Both the position numbers and the translations under genes were made by a program. DNA of 64,000 nucleotides, taken from Nematostella vectensis. Taxonomy: Eukaryota > Cnidaria > Anthozoa > Actiniaria > Edwardsiidae. Positions 24,150 to 36,116 of this stretch are shown here, piece after piece. The notes under the pieces were generated by a model, which was not told the origin of the DNA, did no database searches, and saw nothing but the letters and a program-made list of their open reading frames with translations. Location: the NCBI RefSeq assembly GCF_932526225.1, contig NC_064048.1, positions 6,926,627 to 6,990,626 of the forward strand, read 5' to 3'. The first letter of the stretch is position 1, and each line of letters starts with the position of its first letter.

Positions 24150-27100
24150 TCATTCCTCGCCGCTGACCCATACAAGCGCCTGCGCTCCTCTTATTTTCTG
24201 CGCATGACCGCTAACGACCTGTCGCTGACCATCAATGATAAAAACTGCATCCTCGGCCGTGGCAGGCGTTGCCAGGTAACGCGCATCATATTCACATCCC
24301 GTGACTATTGATCTCTTTACTCGAACCCAGTCCTTCTTTTTTGAAAGTCCAACGTCCGTTAACAGTTTTTGTGTCTCCATCCCCGACGGGCTCGCGTGAA
24401 TGAGAACGACCGCTGACATGTCTTTTGCGGTCACATACACATCATACCCATCATCCCTTGCTATGAACGTTGCGTCACTCAGTGACATACTTGTTTTGAT
24501 TGGCTCTCCGATCTGGATCGTGCGTTCCTCATTAACATACAATGCAGAGATCACGTGCTCGTTCAAGGAGACGATGTATTTCCCGTCAGGGGAAATGTGG
24601 GGTAGACCAGTGTTGACTGTGAGTACATTGATAACGGTGCCTGTTTTCATGTGTATGGGGTATTGTGCTTGCAAAGTCTTTTTCTCGTTTGTGAAACATT
24701 GCACAAATCCGTAGTCAGAGCCGGTTGAATAAGTAAACCCGTATGTACCATGACAACCTCTCGAACTCAGGTCAATAAATCGCGATATTTCCCTTGCCGC
24801 TAAGTCAACCTCGTGAATCCCAGGCTCTTCAATGTGCGTGACATAACCGAAACGCTCCTCGTCACGCAAGTGACAGCTGTCTGTTATATGAAAGCTGTGG
24901 ATTGCGTGACGTAAAGGAACGTCTGTGACAGTGTGCGTGAGTTTTTCCATTGCATTTTTTATAACAGCTAATGTACCATTATCGCCATGAACTTGCGTGA
25001 TAAGCCCTGTCACGCGCTCCGCCCAGTTTAGTACCCACAGTTCGTCACGGCCGGACACGTACTGCAAGTCGTACGGAAAACCGCTTACATTAATCGCCTC
25101 GACGACTTCTAGGCTTGAAACATCCACGACAATGAGCCTGCGGTTTGTAACATCAGCGGCGTATATTACCCCACTCCCGACAGCGACCGCGTCTCCCCAG
25201 CTGCAGGCCTGGTCGCCGCATACCTTGGTAGCTGTATTCTGGATGACGTCATTGCCTCTCATTCGGTGAACAACAGATGACGTCACAGGGTCGATAACGT
25301 TTATGCCCTCATCGGCAAATGCAAAGAAGACGTTTCTTGTCTTTACGGATAGATCTGTAGTGAAAGATATATATTGTTTAAAGATCTGCCAAAACGCAAT
25401 AAGATGCTTTATCTGATACTCTTTTTTGTCAACGTGGCTAGTCGCTTTTTTCCAAGTATTGATTAGAGCGATGTAAAATAAAGCCTATATTTTACTTGGT
25501 TGTTATATGCAAATACGTCTTAGCTGTAAATCGTACCCTTTTTATGCGTCACCCCCGGTCTTGCCCTTGTTGATTCTTTCGGCGGAAGTGGCTCTTTCTT
25601 CAGGTTTACAATAATTGGCTCCGTCAAATCTTTCTTTGACTTTCTTTCTGTTTCTAAATGGGGTTCATTTTGCTTGGTTGTTTCTGTTGCTCGTTGTGAA
25701 AAAGGCACTTCTGGTTTCTTTGTTGCTGGCGTTTTTTCCGTCACCCGGTTCACTTCTGATGTTGTCGTTGTTTTAACTTCCGGTTCACGTGTAGGCAAAG
25801 CTAACGGTCTGAGAGAGGTCGGCTGTACGGTCGATTTGTCTTGCGCCTTTTCTACCTTCGATGTTTCATTTTCAGTCTTTTGGTCTTTGGAATTCTCACT
25901 TTTTGTTTGCATTTTAGATTTCTCTGCCGGTTGAGCTTTTTCCGCTTTGTTTTGGCGCTTTCGAATCTCCGCTGTTACATTAGGCTCTGCTACTTCCGGC
26001 AGGAGCACGGGTAAGGGGACTGCACTGAGATTTTGTTCGCGTTTACTTGGCTCTGTTTGAACTGGAAAAGAATATAGATGGCACTGTAAATCATAAATGT
26101 ATTTAACCCATTTTTATTCTGGCGAGTTAACAGGTTATTAACAGAAAATGTTTCTTCTTCACTCGCCAGGAAGAACTTTATTCGTCAGGACAGAGAAGCG
26201 CCTACTTTTCTTTTCTTCGAATTAACCCACCAGAGGCAATTCTAATCTTTTGTGGATATGACTATAATACGACCAATCTCCCCTCACGCAGCCATATAAC
26301 AAGCTAATCCAGTACCTCTATACGGCGATAAAAGCAGAAACTTTAAACAGTCGCCGCGCCAGCTATACTTCTTGAAATCATTGCTTGGTGGCAATTATAA
26401 GAGGGAACTTACGATGTACGGATGAGCGTATTTTATGTTTTGATCCCACCGCAGGGCAAGTCTTTATATGTGAGCCTATTTGATTTAGAATATACGTAAA
26501 AAAATCCGAGTGGACCGGAATGAATCAAAGCAGGGAAATGTTTAACTTATGCTTGGAGACCCAGAGGTCTTTGCTTACGCATCTTTTTAATGTTGGTTTT
26601 CACTAGGACGCATGCGCGAGGGCAAGGACAAACGCAAGCGCAACAAAAGTGAGAATCGGTCATTTCGTTGCGCATGCGTCACTTACCGTATGACCTAAAA
26701 AACTCGTGCACGCTGATGACGTCATCCATGTCCATGTCCTCGTAGTTCATCCAGTCGTCGGCATCGCAATACGCGAGAATCGCGCGCACATCCGGGTACA
26801 TGGCGTAATTCAGCAGGAAACGGCCAACCTCGGCTCTGTAACCATAGAAACAGACAGCGTCATGCCGATGTACCACGTCAAAAAAAACATTTTCAACTTG
26901 TTTTTGAAATCATTCTTCACGCTCGCTCAATCAATTCCTTATTAGGACATAACATGCTATTACATGGGCTCGCTTTAATCGATTTTGTTGTCGCTTGTTT
27001 CCCTATTAGAATACTAGACTAAGCAGTAGAGAATTTCGAGGTAAACATGTATTTATCCGTATTTACTACGATTTTTCTGACCATCATCTTTAAAAAAACG

Positions 27101-29829
27101 GCAAAGACCCTACCGTTTTAGATCATCACAGCATTTTTTCCGCGCTACAAGCTCTTTTAGACCATTTAAAAAAACAACAGTATTGATTTAAGAAGTATAT
27201 GTTCAAGCTCAAGTTACCATGCCGACAAACAGCATTCACATTTTTAAATGTGATATTTTAAAAAATATCCTTATCCGCATTGACTTTTGCGCGCATGACA
27301 ATAACGGCTTAAAGCGGGAAAATGTGCACCAATCCACAGTGCACCCAGTGAATCCACAGTCCACAAGCCAACTTTTCGGTCATTGCCAAGGGAGCGCGAA
27401 AGTACCTAATTTTTTTTATGCACCTCAGGGATGAACGAAGCTAAATATGCCAGGTCGTTTTGAGTATCTTTGCTATTGGCACCTTTCTAACCAATAAGCA
27501 ACTTCCACTAAGAAATCACGTGACTTTTTGGGTTGCAAACCAGCGCTAAAATGTCCACAGAGCTTCTACCGCAGCACGTCCAGAAACCGACCAGAAAAAT
27601 AAAGTCTTTAAATGAAAAAGCCCTTTTTGACCAAAAAAAAAAAAAAAAAGAAAGAAAAAAAATTTCTGGCTGATTCGCAATCGCTGAATAAACTTATTTT
27701 TGTGATACTTTGCCGCCAAAACTAAATGACGGATCGTGCGCGATACTCCGAGACCCGCCAGTTGGCTTTTCAGGTGCCCCAGTCACGTGATTTAGTGCAA
27801 GTCCCCTAGATCTTCTACCGCGTTATTCACGGTACCTGTCAAGCCTCCGGTTATTGTTGCCGTCTTGTCGACCAAACAACATGACGATGTACCGCCTGGC
27901 AGTAATATGACCGACCAGCTCTTGGCTAAAGTGTGTAAGGATCCTGTGTTTTAGAGTCTTTATCTTACGTTCGTTGCATTTATCTGAAAGGGAAATTTTT
28001 AGTTTTGGTTACGAGGGTTGTATTTGGCGCTTGCGCAAGGGACTGGGGTGACTCTGAGGGGCTCTCGTGACGTCATATACATCACATATCTTTCGGCTCA
28101 TCTAAAAAACGTCCTAAGATGCCAGCGGGGGTGGTTGTCTTAGAAAACGAGCTCTCTCGATATTTTATCAAAATTGAATCAGCTAGATGGCTCGATGAGT
28201 ATATTTGTACTTTTTTTGGTTGTGTTGCCTACTCGAGCAATTAGCGACTTTAGTTGATTTAGGAGACACGCGAAGAATAGATTTACAGTCCTCAATGTAG
28301 AGGTATTTATAACTAGAAAGACTACAGACAAGCTGTAGAAAAACTAGATGTTCTGCGCAGGCGTGGTGTTGAGAAGCCTTTCCTGCCACTACGAATCGGG
28401 CTGCCGCTCGAAACGCCAGCGCAACTACTCTGTTTCACAAAGTAGTAAATAGCCTTCTTGAGCTTACTCTAATTTGACTTAGCTGACAACATCTTTGGCG
28501 AAAATCAAATGCATGTAATGGCAGGGTTTTTTTTTAGTTGAAGGGCTCTAGTGATACCCAGCGAAAACGCGATTCATCAACTGCTGTGCCTCTTAATATT
28601 ATCAGAATCGCCTATTCTATTGTTTTTGTCCTTTGTCTCGCAGCATTAAGGTATTTGAGTAAGTTTATCTCAATAAACAATGTTCATGTTTTGCTGTCTT
28701 TCCGATAACTGCTCAAGTAGAAGTATGATGACGCCATACTACTGCTCAGCCAATCAAGAACGTTTGCCCTACAGACGTAACGCTGATAACAGTATAGATA
28801 CTCACTCTTGGCGACCTCCAACTCCCTACAAGTGTCATCCCAATCGATGCTGATCTTGCGTCCGGTAGTACAGGCTAGCCGGTGAAGATCACAGTGATTT
28901 ATATACAAGTGTCCGTCCGAGCCACATACTGGTTTGTGATGATCTGGACATGTGGTCACACACGAGCATGTCTCGCGGCCGCTGACAAGGGTGCAGGTTT
29001 GTCCGGCTGGACATAGCTTGACACATCCTATCGGACAAGATGCATATTGGTCTACCGGTTAAAGGAGAACTTAATAGAGTTTCTATAAGCACATAAACGA
29101 TAATAACAATGTTTTTAGACGTTTATGAAATATTTTGACGTACAGCTTACGTTACACAACTAATTAGAAAAAAAACGTCAGGGCAAACGGCAAATGGAGT
29201 ATAGAAGTTCCAATACCAAAAGGTGCTTATAAATAACTCCAGCGATGCCCGAGCTATATCATCGCTAGCTTTGAATTGGTTATTGTATGATTGATTCAAT
29301 GTTTTCCTGCATTCGGTTGAAATATAATGAGACGTATTGTATCCTTCGGTTGTGGAACTGCCGTTTACCAATCGCCATTTGTCGTTTGCACTGACAATGT
29401 TTTTGAAATGGCAGAATAGATTTATATTGAAATTTGATCCTGCTTGAGAACATGAAATTTTCCAAGATCGCTCTGCCTTGGAGCTTTGCTTGAATTAGCA
29501 ATTCGCGCATCACTATTTGCAAGTCATGTTCTACCTTCCAATTACATTCTTTTTTTTTTTAACCCACGCTCGTGTGCTCGTGGTTTATTCTTTTTGTTAA
29601 GCCGCCGAGCAACGTGACGTCACACGCCTCAATACAAACTTCATCAGTCCGGCACTTTAGCGCGCCGTTCAAGGGTCTTTTAACGTATGAAATGAATTGT
29701 GGTATAAATTTGTGGTCGGCCTTATCATGTAACATTAACAGATACTTTAACAGAATTGCCATTAGGCTCACCGGTGCCTTGGTTCTTTGATGCAATTTCT
29801 TTGACGCTTTCTTCTGTGGCAAGAGTTTC
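24150..29829 (-). CDS. FSTL5: Follistatin-like secreted protein (FSTL4/5 type), partial model
   Basis: Supported exons in transcript order: 29829-29772, 29051-28806, [gap], 26835-26687, 26061-25537, 25354-24150 (stop). The 29051-28806 exon is a follistatin/Kazal module (CPIGCVKLCPAGQTC, then PVCGSDGHLYINHC and DDTC). The 26835-26687 exon is EF-hand-like (AILAYCDADDWMNYEDMDMD then VHEFF). The next exon is 175 codons of K/E/T-rich disordered sequence. The last exon (401 codons) matches the C-terminal propeller-like region of FSTL4/5: SVKTRNVFFAF, YDLQYVSGRDELWVLNW, LPHISPDGKYIVSLN, and a terminal AVFIIDGQ with ALVWVSGEE. Introns joining the last three exons are all phase 1, so no Ig exon fits there. 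The signal-peptide exon and at least one exon between Kazal and EF-hand were not found. FSTL proteins are secreted; the function here is unknown. Confidence 0.8.
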
Positions 29830-31240
29830 CTGAGAATGGATAAGCAATAATTGTATTCCTGATGATTTGAATTATCATTGAAATGAAAAGCTCTCTTTCT
29901 AAAAACAACCCTATAAACAATTTAATATTTCGATTTTTTTTATCAATATTCTCACAAACCTAAATTTATCTGGTTCTATATATGCTTTTTACATCGATTT
30001 TTTTTTTCTAGTAAATGCTAGGCTAAAATCTTTCTCGTGTTTATCGAGCCAATTTATCTTAACTCATTTCCCCCTCTATTTCCTTTTGGCATTTTGTTAT
30101 AGGTTACTAATACATTGTTTGACCGGCATTGCTCGACAAACGCTTGTTCAAGAGCTTTGTGTTATGCGCTATGCTAGTTGCAATCTAAGTACTGACAAAA
30201 GAGAGGGAGGAATCAAGGAAAACAGCAGTGATTTGTGGAGATTGGCGTATATTTCTGTCCACAGGGCTTAATAGGCACCGGATATCATATATAATTCATG
30301 CTTAAATCACGATAAACACTCTGGAACAATTAACGCTTGGGAAAAGTATGCAAATACTGCAAATATAGGTTAGAAAATGGCTTTATGGAACACAGTAGGG
30401 GCCATGAAGAAATAAATAACATTTGAGAAAAACTTTACAATTTGATACAAAGACATGCTAAACTATGGCATGTATACCATTAGCTTATTGGAGTAAAAAA
30501 AATTGTGGAATTCCATACTCGCTCGAAAATAAAAATTTGTTGGAAGTTTTGAAAAGCAAACACGTAAACACAAAAGGTACAAAAGCGCGTCGATTTATTC
30601 AATATCCAAATGCATTCGTAATGCTTTGATAACAAAAAAACAACAGTTTTCTTAAGATCCGCTAGATCTTCTTTTTCTCGAATTTGAAGAAAATGCTTTC
30701 TAAGTGCGCTAAAAATTCTGAATGTTTAAAGAATTCATATTGTGTAAAATAATGTAAACACCAGCCAATTAAATCAAGGAGACTGTAGAATTCATGTTGA
30801 GTTTAAGAACACAGAGCAAGCTTGGGATTATGTTAAAATAATAACAAGTGTTCACACAAAGTAAAGACCCGCTACAGAAAGAAAACTTGATAATTGTCTC
30901 GCTCGCGAAACGCGTTGACAAATTTGTGGATCTTGACCACACAGCTGAAAATGCGCAAATCAAATCTTTAGGGATTCCAAAAAAGCTTACCTTTGAGTTA
31001 AATGTTAAAATTGCCAAAATAAATAAAAGAAGGCAGTTTCTTGTCGCCATGACTCGGAGCTGGCAATGTCTGCGTTAGGGTCAGCTGGGAATTCCCGACT
31101 CCCTACACCACGATAAACACCACGACTACTGACAATTGCCGGCAAGGAGCCCAGGTTACCTTGCGTGGTTTTTGCTGTGATCGTAATGAATATTTAACTA
31201 GAAGCATATGTGGGCTTGCTGAATCAACCTTGGGAACCGG
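29830..31240. other. Region upstream of the FSTL-like exons, no gene recognised
   Basis: Should contain the missing 5' exon or promoter of the FSTL-like gene but no signal-peptide exon was evident. A plus-strand 76-codon frame at 30848-31078 is hydrophilic and without recognisable motifs. Confidence 0.5.
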
Positions 31241-31243
31241 TAA

Positions 31244-31808
31244 TTAAGACCAGCGGTCTGAGTTCGTCAAGATTTCTCGGAAAAATGATGTTTGGGCGCC
31301 CTAGCTCAAAACTAAACTGATAATAGGTATGGTTGACCTCAGTATACTGTGAAAGTTTGAAGCAATTTGGATAAATATTTTTGGTGATAGAAGCCGAAAA
31401 GTAATTTTTCGTCTCCCGCACCCGGATTTGAGACAATTTCGTGGTTGTTAGAAAAAGACTAAAAACCGGTTCGCAACGCGTGATAAAACATTTGAAGCCT
31501 ATATAAACCTAAAGAATAGATAATAAGGATTTCCCAGGCTGAAAGATAAGCTGTTTTGTCAGCACCTTATTATTTTACGCGATTTTATTTTATTTTATGT
31601 TTTTAGATGACTTTGAAAAGCCTTGAAATGATCGTGTAATATCGCCGATGAGATGTGGATTTGGCAAAAAATGATTGCATTCATCGAAAAGAACATCATT
31701 TCTACCTTTGATATGTGAAATAAAATTTAGGGGCAAATAAAATCCGACTTTTTGTTACAAGCCGAAATATGACCCCCACTTGACCCTAATTATAAACAAA
31801 TGCTGACT
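31244..31808 (+). repeat. Left terminal inverted repeat of the 4.06-kb element
   Basis: Mirrors 34738-35300. Contains the GGATTTGAGACAATTTCGTG and AAAAACCGGTTCGCAACGCG blocks found inverted in the right arm. Confidence 0.82.
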
Positions 31809-32462
31809 ACTGTATCGGGTTTTCCGTATTCAAACAACGCCTTCAAATCTCCAGAAAAACAAGAAAGAGCGCTCAAATCAAAAGAAATATACTGTCGGCA
31901 ATACTAAAATTTAATGGTAATAATTTCATAGCATTTATTGCATTAAATTGCGATTTTTAGGCTCGCGTGATACTATTTTGTTTGCTGCCATGCATACGTA
32001 ATTTTAAAAGCGTGACAAACAAAGCGACAAGCATTAAATACCTCACCATGACTGCAATAAGACTTTTCTGATAATTACTTATTAAAAAGAAAAACGTCCA
32101 AAAGAAGAAAATGAGAGTTTTGCATGTTTTTATTTAATTAACAAGCGATACTGACATAATTTTGTACAGTTTTAAATTGTAATTAAACAAAAAGCTTGAT
32201 CAAATTGTCAAAATTTGCTTATTTTCAAAGCCTTTGTTCAACTACAAATTTGATCAAATAAAAATACAAATTACGCAAGAACGCTGAGACATTTGCGATA
32301 TTGAGGCCTCTCACCGTAAGCTGTTTTACTTTTTAGTAAAAGAGAGTATTGAAGTGTAAAAACTTACTCTGGTCTTCACAACAGAACACAAGATTACCGA
32401 CTCAGAAATCTATTTCATGTAACCATGAAAAAAATATAATCGGGACCCAAGAAATCGTGGAT

Positions 32463-33656
32463 TTATTTTGCGCAACTACATCTTCGAATAACATCCAATA
32501 GCGTGGCTACAAAAGAAGCTTTGCGTCGGGTTGCTCCGGGCACTTGAAGCTCCAGCTCTTTGCAGATAGTGGGAAGGGTGGCCACTGAAAGGAAGGTGAG
32601 CCTGGACCTGGAGTACAAGTGGCACAAGTCGATGCCGTTCGCTTCTATCGGGTGATTTAGTTGGCATTCATCTAGGATGGCAGCTCTTGTACGGAAGTAG
32701 GCGGCTGCCTCCTCCGCAGCCTCTACTGCCTCCGCACCCTGTGTTATTTTCGGGAAAAATACACCTGTACATGGCCCGGTAATAGGAACTCGCTGATTTA
32801 ATCGGCGTTCCCCTGTATAGAGATGCAGCTTGTTGATTCTATCACTTCATTCCCAATTAATGGTACACGCCCCTCCTCCCCCCGACTACTTTTTGGTGGT
32901 AGCCAAGCTTGCCGGGAAGGGGGACTCCGATAAAAACAGACGGGGGTGATCGTCGGCAAAATTGATTGTAACCCGTTAGGGATGGCACTTTAGGCGTGGT
33001 CAACAGAAATTATTTCCTCTAAGAGATGGAAAATTGGGTAGGGTCGAAGGAATTTTTGCCCCTAAGGGATAGCAGAATCGAAAAAAAAAACCGTTGAACA
33101 CCCCCTTAGGAATAGCAATTAATCGAAGTTTATACCCTAAGAGATAACAGAATGGAAAAAAAAAAACGTTTAACACCCACTTAGGAATAGCAGTTGGTCG
33201 AATTTTACACCCTAAGAGATAGCAAAATCTGAAAAATCCTCCAACACCCCCAAAGAGATGGCAGTTGGTAGAAATTTTATACCCGAAAAGATATGACGAT
33301 TACCCCCGTCTACATTTTTAGAGAGTCTTCCCCCCCCCCCCCCCCCCCCCCCGGGCAAAGATATGCATTCCCCTTCTTTGTCAAACTCGCATTTGCCGTA
33401 TAGTGTGTGCCGGTCTAACCAAGCCAAGCGTGTATAGCCTCTCACGCACTGGACAGCTGAATAGCTTTGTGGTAGGCTCTTCCTCGTTGCTGACTGCGAG
33501 TTCTGGCTCAGCGGCGTTCGCCCTGCGCCCGACAGCACGCTGGATGTCATCGAATTCACCGTCACTGAACGAGCCCGGAAACGTTGAAATCGATTGGTCA
33601 GGATGCTGCTTTAAGGCTCTCTCTCCTCTTCCCCTCCCACTCCCCTCGTTTTTCAT
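32463..33656 (-). CDS. Unrecognised two-exon protein with SAP-like C-terminus, inside the long-TIR element
   Basis: Exon 1 is proposed as 33656-33387 and exon 2 as 32738-32463, joined in phase 0 (181 codons plus stop). Exon 2 has a good acceptor (AAAATAACACAG before GGTGCG) and a clean frame: EAAEEAAAYFRTRAAILDEC, LCHLYSRSRLTFLSVATL, then TICKELELQVPGATRRKASF. That last block looks like the helix-extended-helix of SAP DNA-binding modules, but this is a weak resemblance. Exon 1 encodes SFSDGEFDDIQRAVGRRAN and LFSCPVRERLYTLGLVRP. An alternative frame of exon 1 is also open, so its end is uncertain. The intron holds a MITE. Its place between long inverted repeats suggests it belongs to the element, or was captured by it. 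Confidence 0.45.
32923..33352. repeat. MITE of the GGACTCC/GACGGGGGTGATCGTCG family
   Basis: Left end AGGGGGACTCCGATAAAAAC, AGACGGGGGTGATCGTCG; right end GACGATTACCCCCGTCTACA with a long poly-C tract. The interior has three direct copies of CCTTAGGAATAGCA-like units. It lies in the intron of the gene at 32463-33656. Confidence 0.7.
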
Positions 33657-34737
33657 TTTTGCTCAAATCCAAGATGGTGGCTATAATACACCGGGTAAAC
33701 GCCCCCCCCCCCCCCCCCCCCTTATTGAAGGCTTTTCAAATATTATTATTTTTCCAAATGGTACCTATGGTTGAGCAAGCCACACCTCCCCCCCCTCCTC
33801 AGTCCTCTGGTCCTATGATCTCCTGCCTGAGACTTTGTCAAAGTAAAGAAGCGCTTATAGACAGTAATTACCTGCTTGCAATAAGCGTTTACTGCACCTT
33901 ACGCGCAATGATAGAATCCTGCGTTGTCTTGCTTGTAGTATGCCGGTAAAGTGAATAGTGAAAGCGATTTTTTTACTGGTTAACAACCAATCGATTGGCT
34001 AGGACAAAATTTGGACGGCTGTTTATCCCGGCCAGACAAATTTTGTCCTCCTAGTGCGATTAGGCCCTTAGTTAACGCGCGAAAAAATGAAAACAGAAAA
34101 GTAACCTCAAAATTTACCTAGGGAGCTTTTTTGGACATCCCTGACAAGAATGGAATTTTTTTGGTAGTATTGAAAACAATAGTAAAAGCATCAACTGTTA
34201 TTTTTTCTTACTTTCTTTTTATAACTCAATTTACCTGGGGAATGGAAATTGGTTGGTTATATCATAAACAATGGTAGAAAAGCTTCAACTGTTATTTTTT
34301 CTTGATTTCTTTGTATGAACGCTTGTTGAATAAATTAACTCCTCGAATTTGCATAACAACACGACAGCAGAAGATGGTACGCGTTTCTAGTCCACGAAAG
34401 TAGGGAACGAAAGAAAATATTATAATGCTTATAGAACGAGGGATGGATAGAAATAAATATAGGCCGGTTTAAGAATAACTTTCGTGGGAAAAAGTTTTGT
34501 GATGCTCATGAAGCGGAAGAATAAAGAACCGGAAGTTTTTAGTGCCGATAATAATTATCATGCATGGGGATTGTACTTTAAAATGTTATGAAAATATAAT
34601 CTTGAAAAGCCTATAAACATCAGAGAGACAAGAATATTTGATCAAATACCAGTATTTTCAAGAATTATATTGCATCCTTTTTTTGGGAGTTTTAATTCTT
34701 ATTTATAAGTTTTTGGTAGCGAGGCATTAAAAAGTGA

Positions 34738-35300
34738 GTGTCGGCATTTGTTTATAATTAGGGTCAAGTGGGGGTCATATTTCGGCTTGTAAAAAAGTCG
34801 GATTTTATTTGCCCCTAATTTTTTTTTCACATATCAAAAGTAGAAATGATGCTCTTTTCGATGAATGCAAACATTTTTGCCAAATCCACATCTCATCGGC
34901 GATATTACACGATTATTTAAAGGCTTTTCAAAGTCATCTAAAAACATAAAATAAAATAAAATCGCGTAAAATAATAAGGTGCTGACAGAACAGCTTATCC
35001 TTCAGCCTGGGAGTTCCTTATTATCCATTCTTTAGGTTTATATAAGCTGCAGTTGTTTTATCACGCGTTGCGAACCGGTTTTTAGTCTTTTTCTAACAAC
35101 CACGAAATTGTCTCAAATCCGGGTGCGGGAGACGAAAAATTACTTTTCGGCTTCTATCGCCAAAAATATTTATCCAAATTGCTTCAAACTTTCACAGGAT
35201 ATCATGGTCACCCATACCTATTACCAGTTTAATTTTGAGCTAGGGCACCCAAACATCATTTTTCCGAGAAATCTCGACGAACTCAGACCGCTGGTCTTAA
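34738..35300 (-). repeat. Right terminal inverted repeat of the 4.06-kb element
   Basis: Inverted copy of 31244-31808. The short plus-strand frame at 35108-35380 is mirrored in the left arm and is a repeat artefact. Confidence 0.82.
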
Positions 35301-35303
35301 TAA

Positions 35304-36088
35304 TTGATGATTTAAGTCAGGCGTTACTGGGGCCATACTTGTTCAAACTGCATTTGAATAAAATTTTGAATTGCGTTTAACACGTAGTCCCCCGCGCAGC
35401 CGTTCTTTGTGTCGGTCACGCAATGCTGGCCAACGGCCTGGGCACGAGTAATAAATTTAATCTCAATGAGTTATTTTTTATGTTTTTTTTTCATGAATAA
35501 AAAGAAAAAAAAGCCTTCAATCAGTCAATATTGCAATGTTTTTGTATTGGTGATGTCATTTCTGGCCCTCCATTTTTCCTGTATGTCCTTTAAATCGCCA
35601 ATCCTCCGTCGCCTTTTCTGGGGGAGGTGCTATGCCTGTGCAGCACCTATTTGTATACACCTATTTCAAATAAGGTCGCGCATGCGCACCCGAGAACCCA
35701 AGTGTCGGTTATTTACTTGTATCACTGCTGGTTACGATGCACAGATTATTCCCATAATGCAGCCTTATGTTTCCTTCCTTTAGGTGCATTTTTCAAGAAA
35801 ATTTTGCGGAAATTTTGTATTCGATATCCTTTGAAAGTTCCCGCAACAAGAATCTTGTGTTTTCCAAGAACATTACCGACGCTGGCAATTATTGGTAAGT
35901 GTAATATTGCGGTGTTTTAGAAAACACAATTAAAATAAAAATTGTCTAGGGTGACAGTTATTTTCAAGGCGCAACAGGCAATGGGTTGAAGGGGTTCTTA
36001 GATAATTAGATATCCACCCCCCCCCCCCCCCCCGCCAAAAAAAAAAAAAAAAAAAGAAAACAGTAAACAATATACACAATTGCTCATT
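35304..36088. other. Intergenic stretch without a visible gene
   Basis: Includes a CACCTATTTCAA motif near 35659, a poly-C tract at about 36017-36032 and a poly-A tract just after it. No coding exon recognised. Confidence 0.55.
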
Positions 36089-36094
36089 TTTATT
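36089..36094 (-). terminator. Polyadenylation signal of the discoidin-array gene
   Basis: AATAAA on the minus strand, 23 bases downstream of the TAA stop. Confidence 0.65.
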
Positions 36095-36116
36095 GCAGTT
36101 CGTCACATCAAAGACT

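Larger units (their letters stand above)
31244..35300. mobile_element. 4.06-kb element with about 565-bp terminal inverted repeats, 3-bp TAA target duplication
   Basis: The segment 31244-31808 is repeated in inverted orientation at 34738-35300 with high identity. Outer ends read TTAAGACCAGCGGTCTGAGT; TAA lies just outside both ends (31241-31243 and 35301-35303), as expected for PIF/Harbinger-type 3-bp duplications. TTAA as a piggyBac-type site is the alternative. No transposase is visible. The interior holds a small two-exon gene (32463-33656, minus) and a nested MITE. Two independent MITE insertions in opposite orientation are less likely given the matching outer TAA. Confidence 0.68.

Noticed and set aside
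25674-25934. Plus-strand frame opposite the FSTL-like linker exon
   Set aside because: Shadow of the K/E/T-rich coding exon on the other strand.
28183-28389. Candidate missing FSTL-like exon
   Set aside because: No EF-hand or Ig residues, and no pair of splice sites with the phases required by the neighbouring exons.
29559-29822. 87-codon minus-strand frame next to the first FSTL-like exon
   Set aside because: A different frame of the same stretch (29829-29772) ends at a good donor and joins in phase to the Kazal exon, so this frame is probably intronic read-through.
30848-31078. 76-codon plus-strand frame
   Set aside because: Hydrophilic and codon-like but without motif, splice partner or repeat relation; left unannotated as a gene.
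33403-33949. Plus-strand frames of 121 and 123 codons with proline runs
   Set aside because: The proline runs come from a poly-C tract, and the rest is antisense to the proposed exon at 33387-33656.
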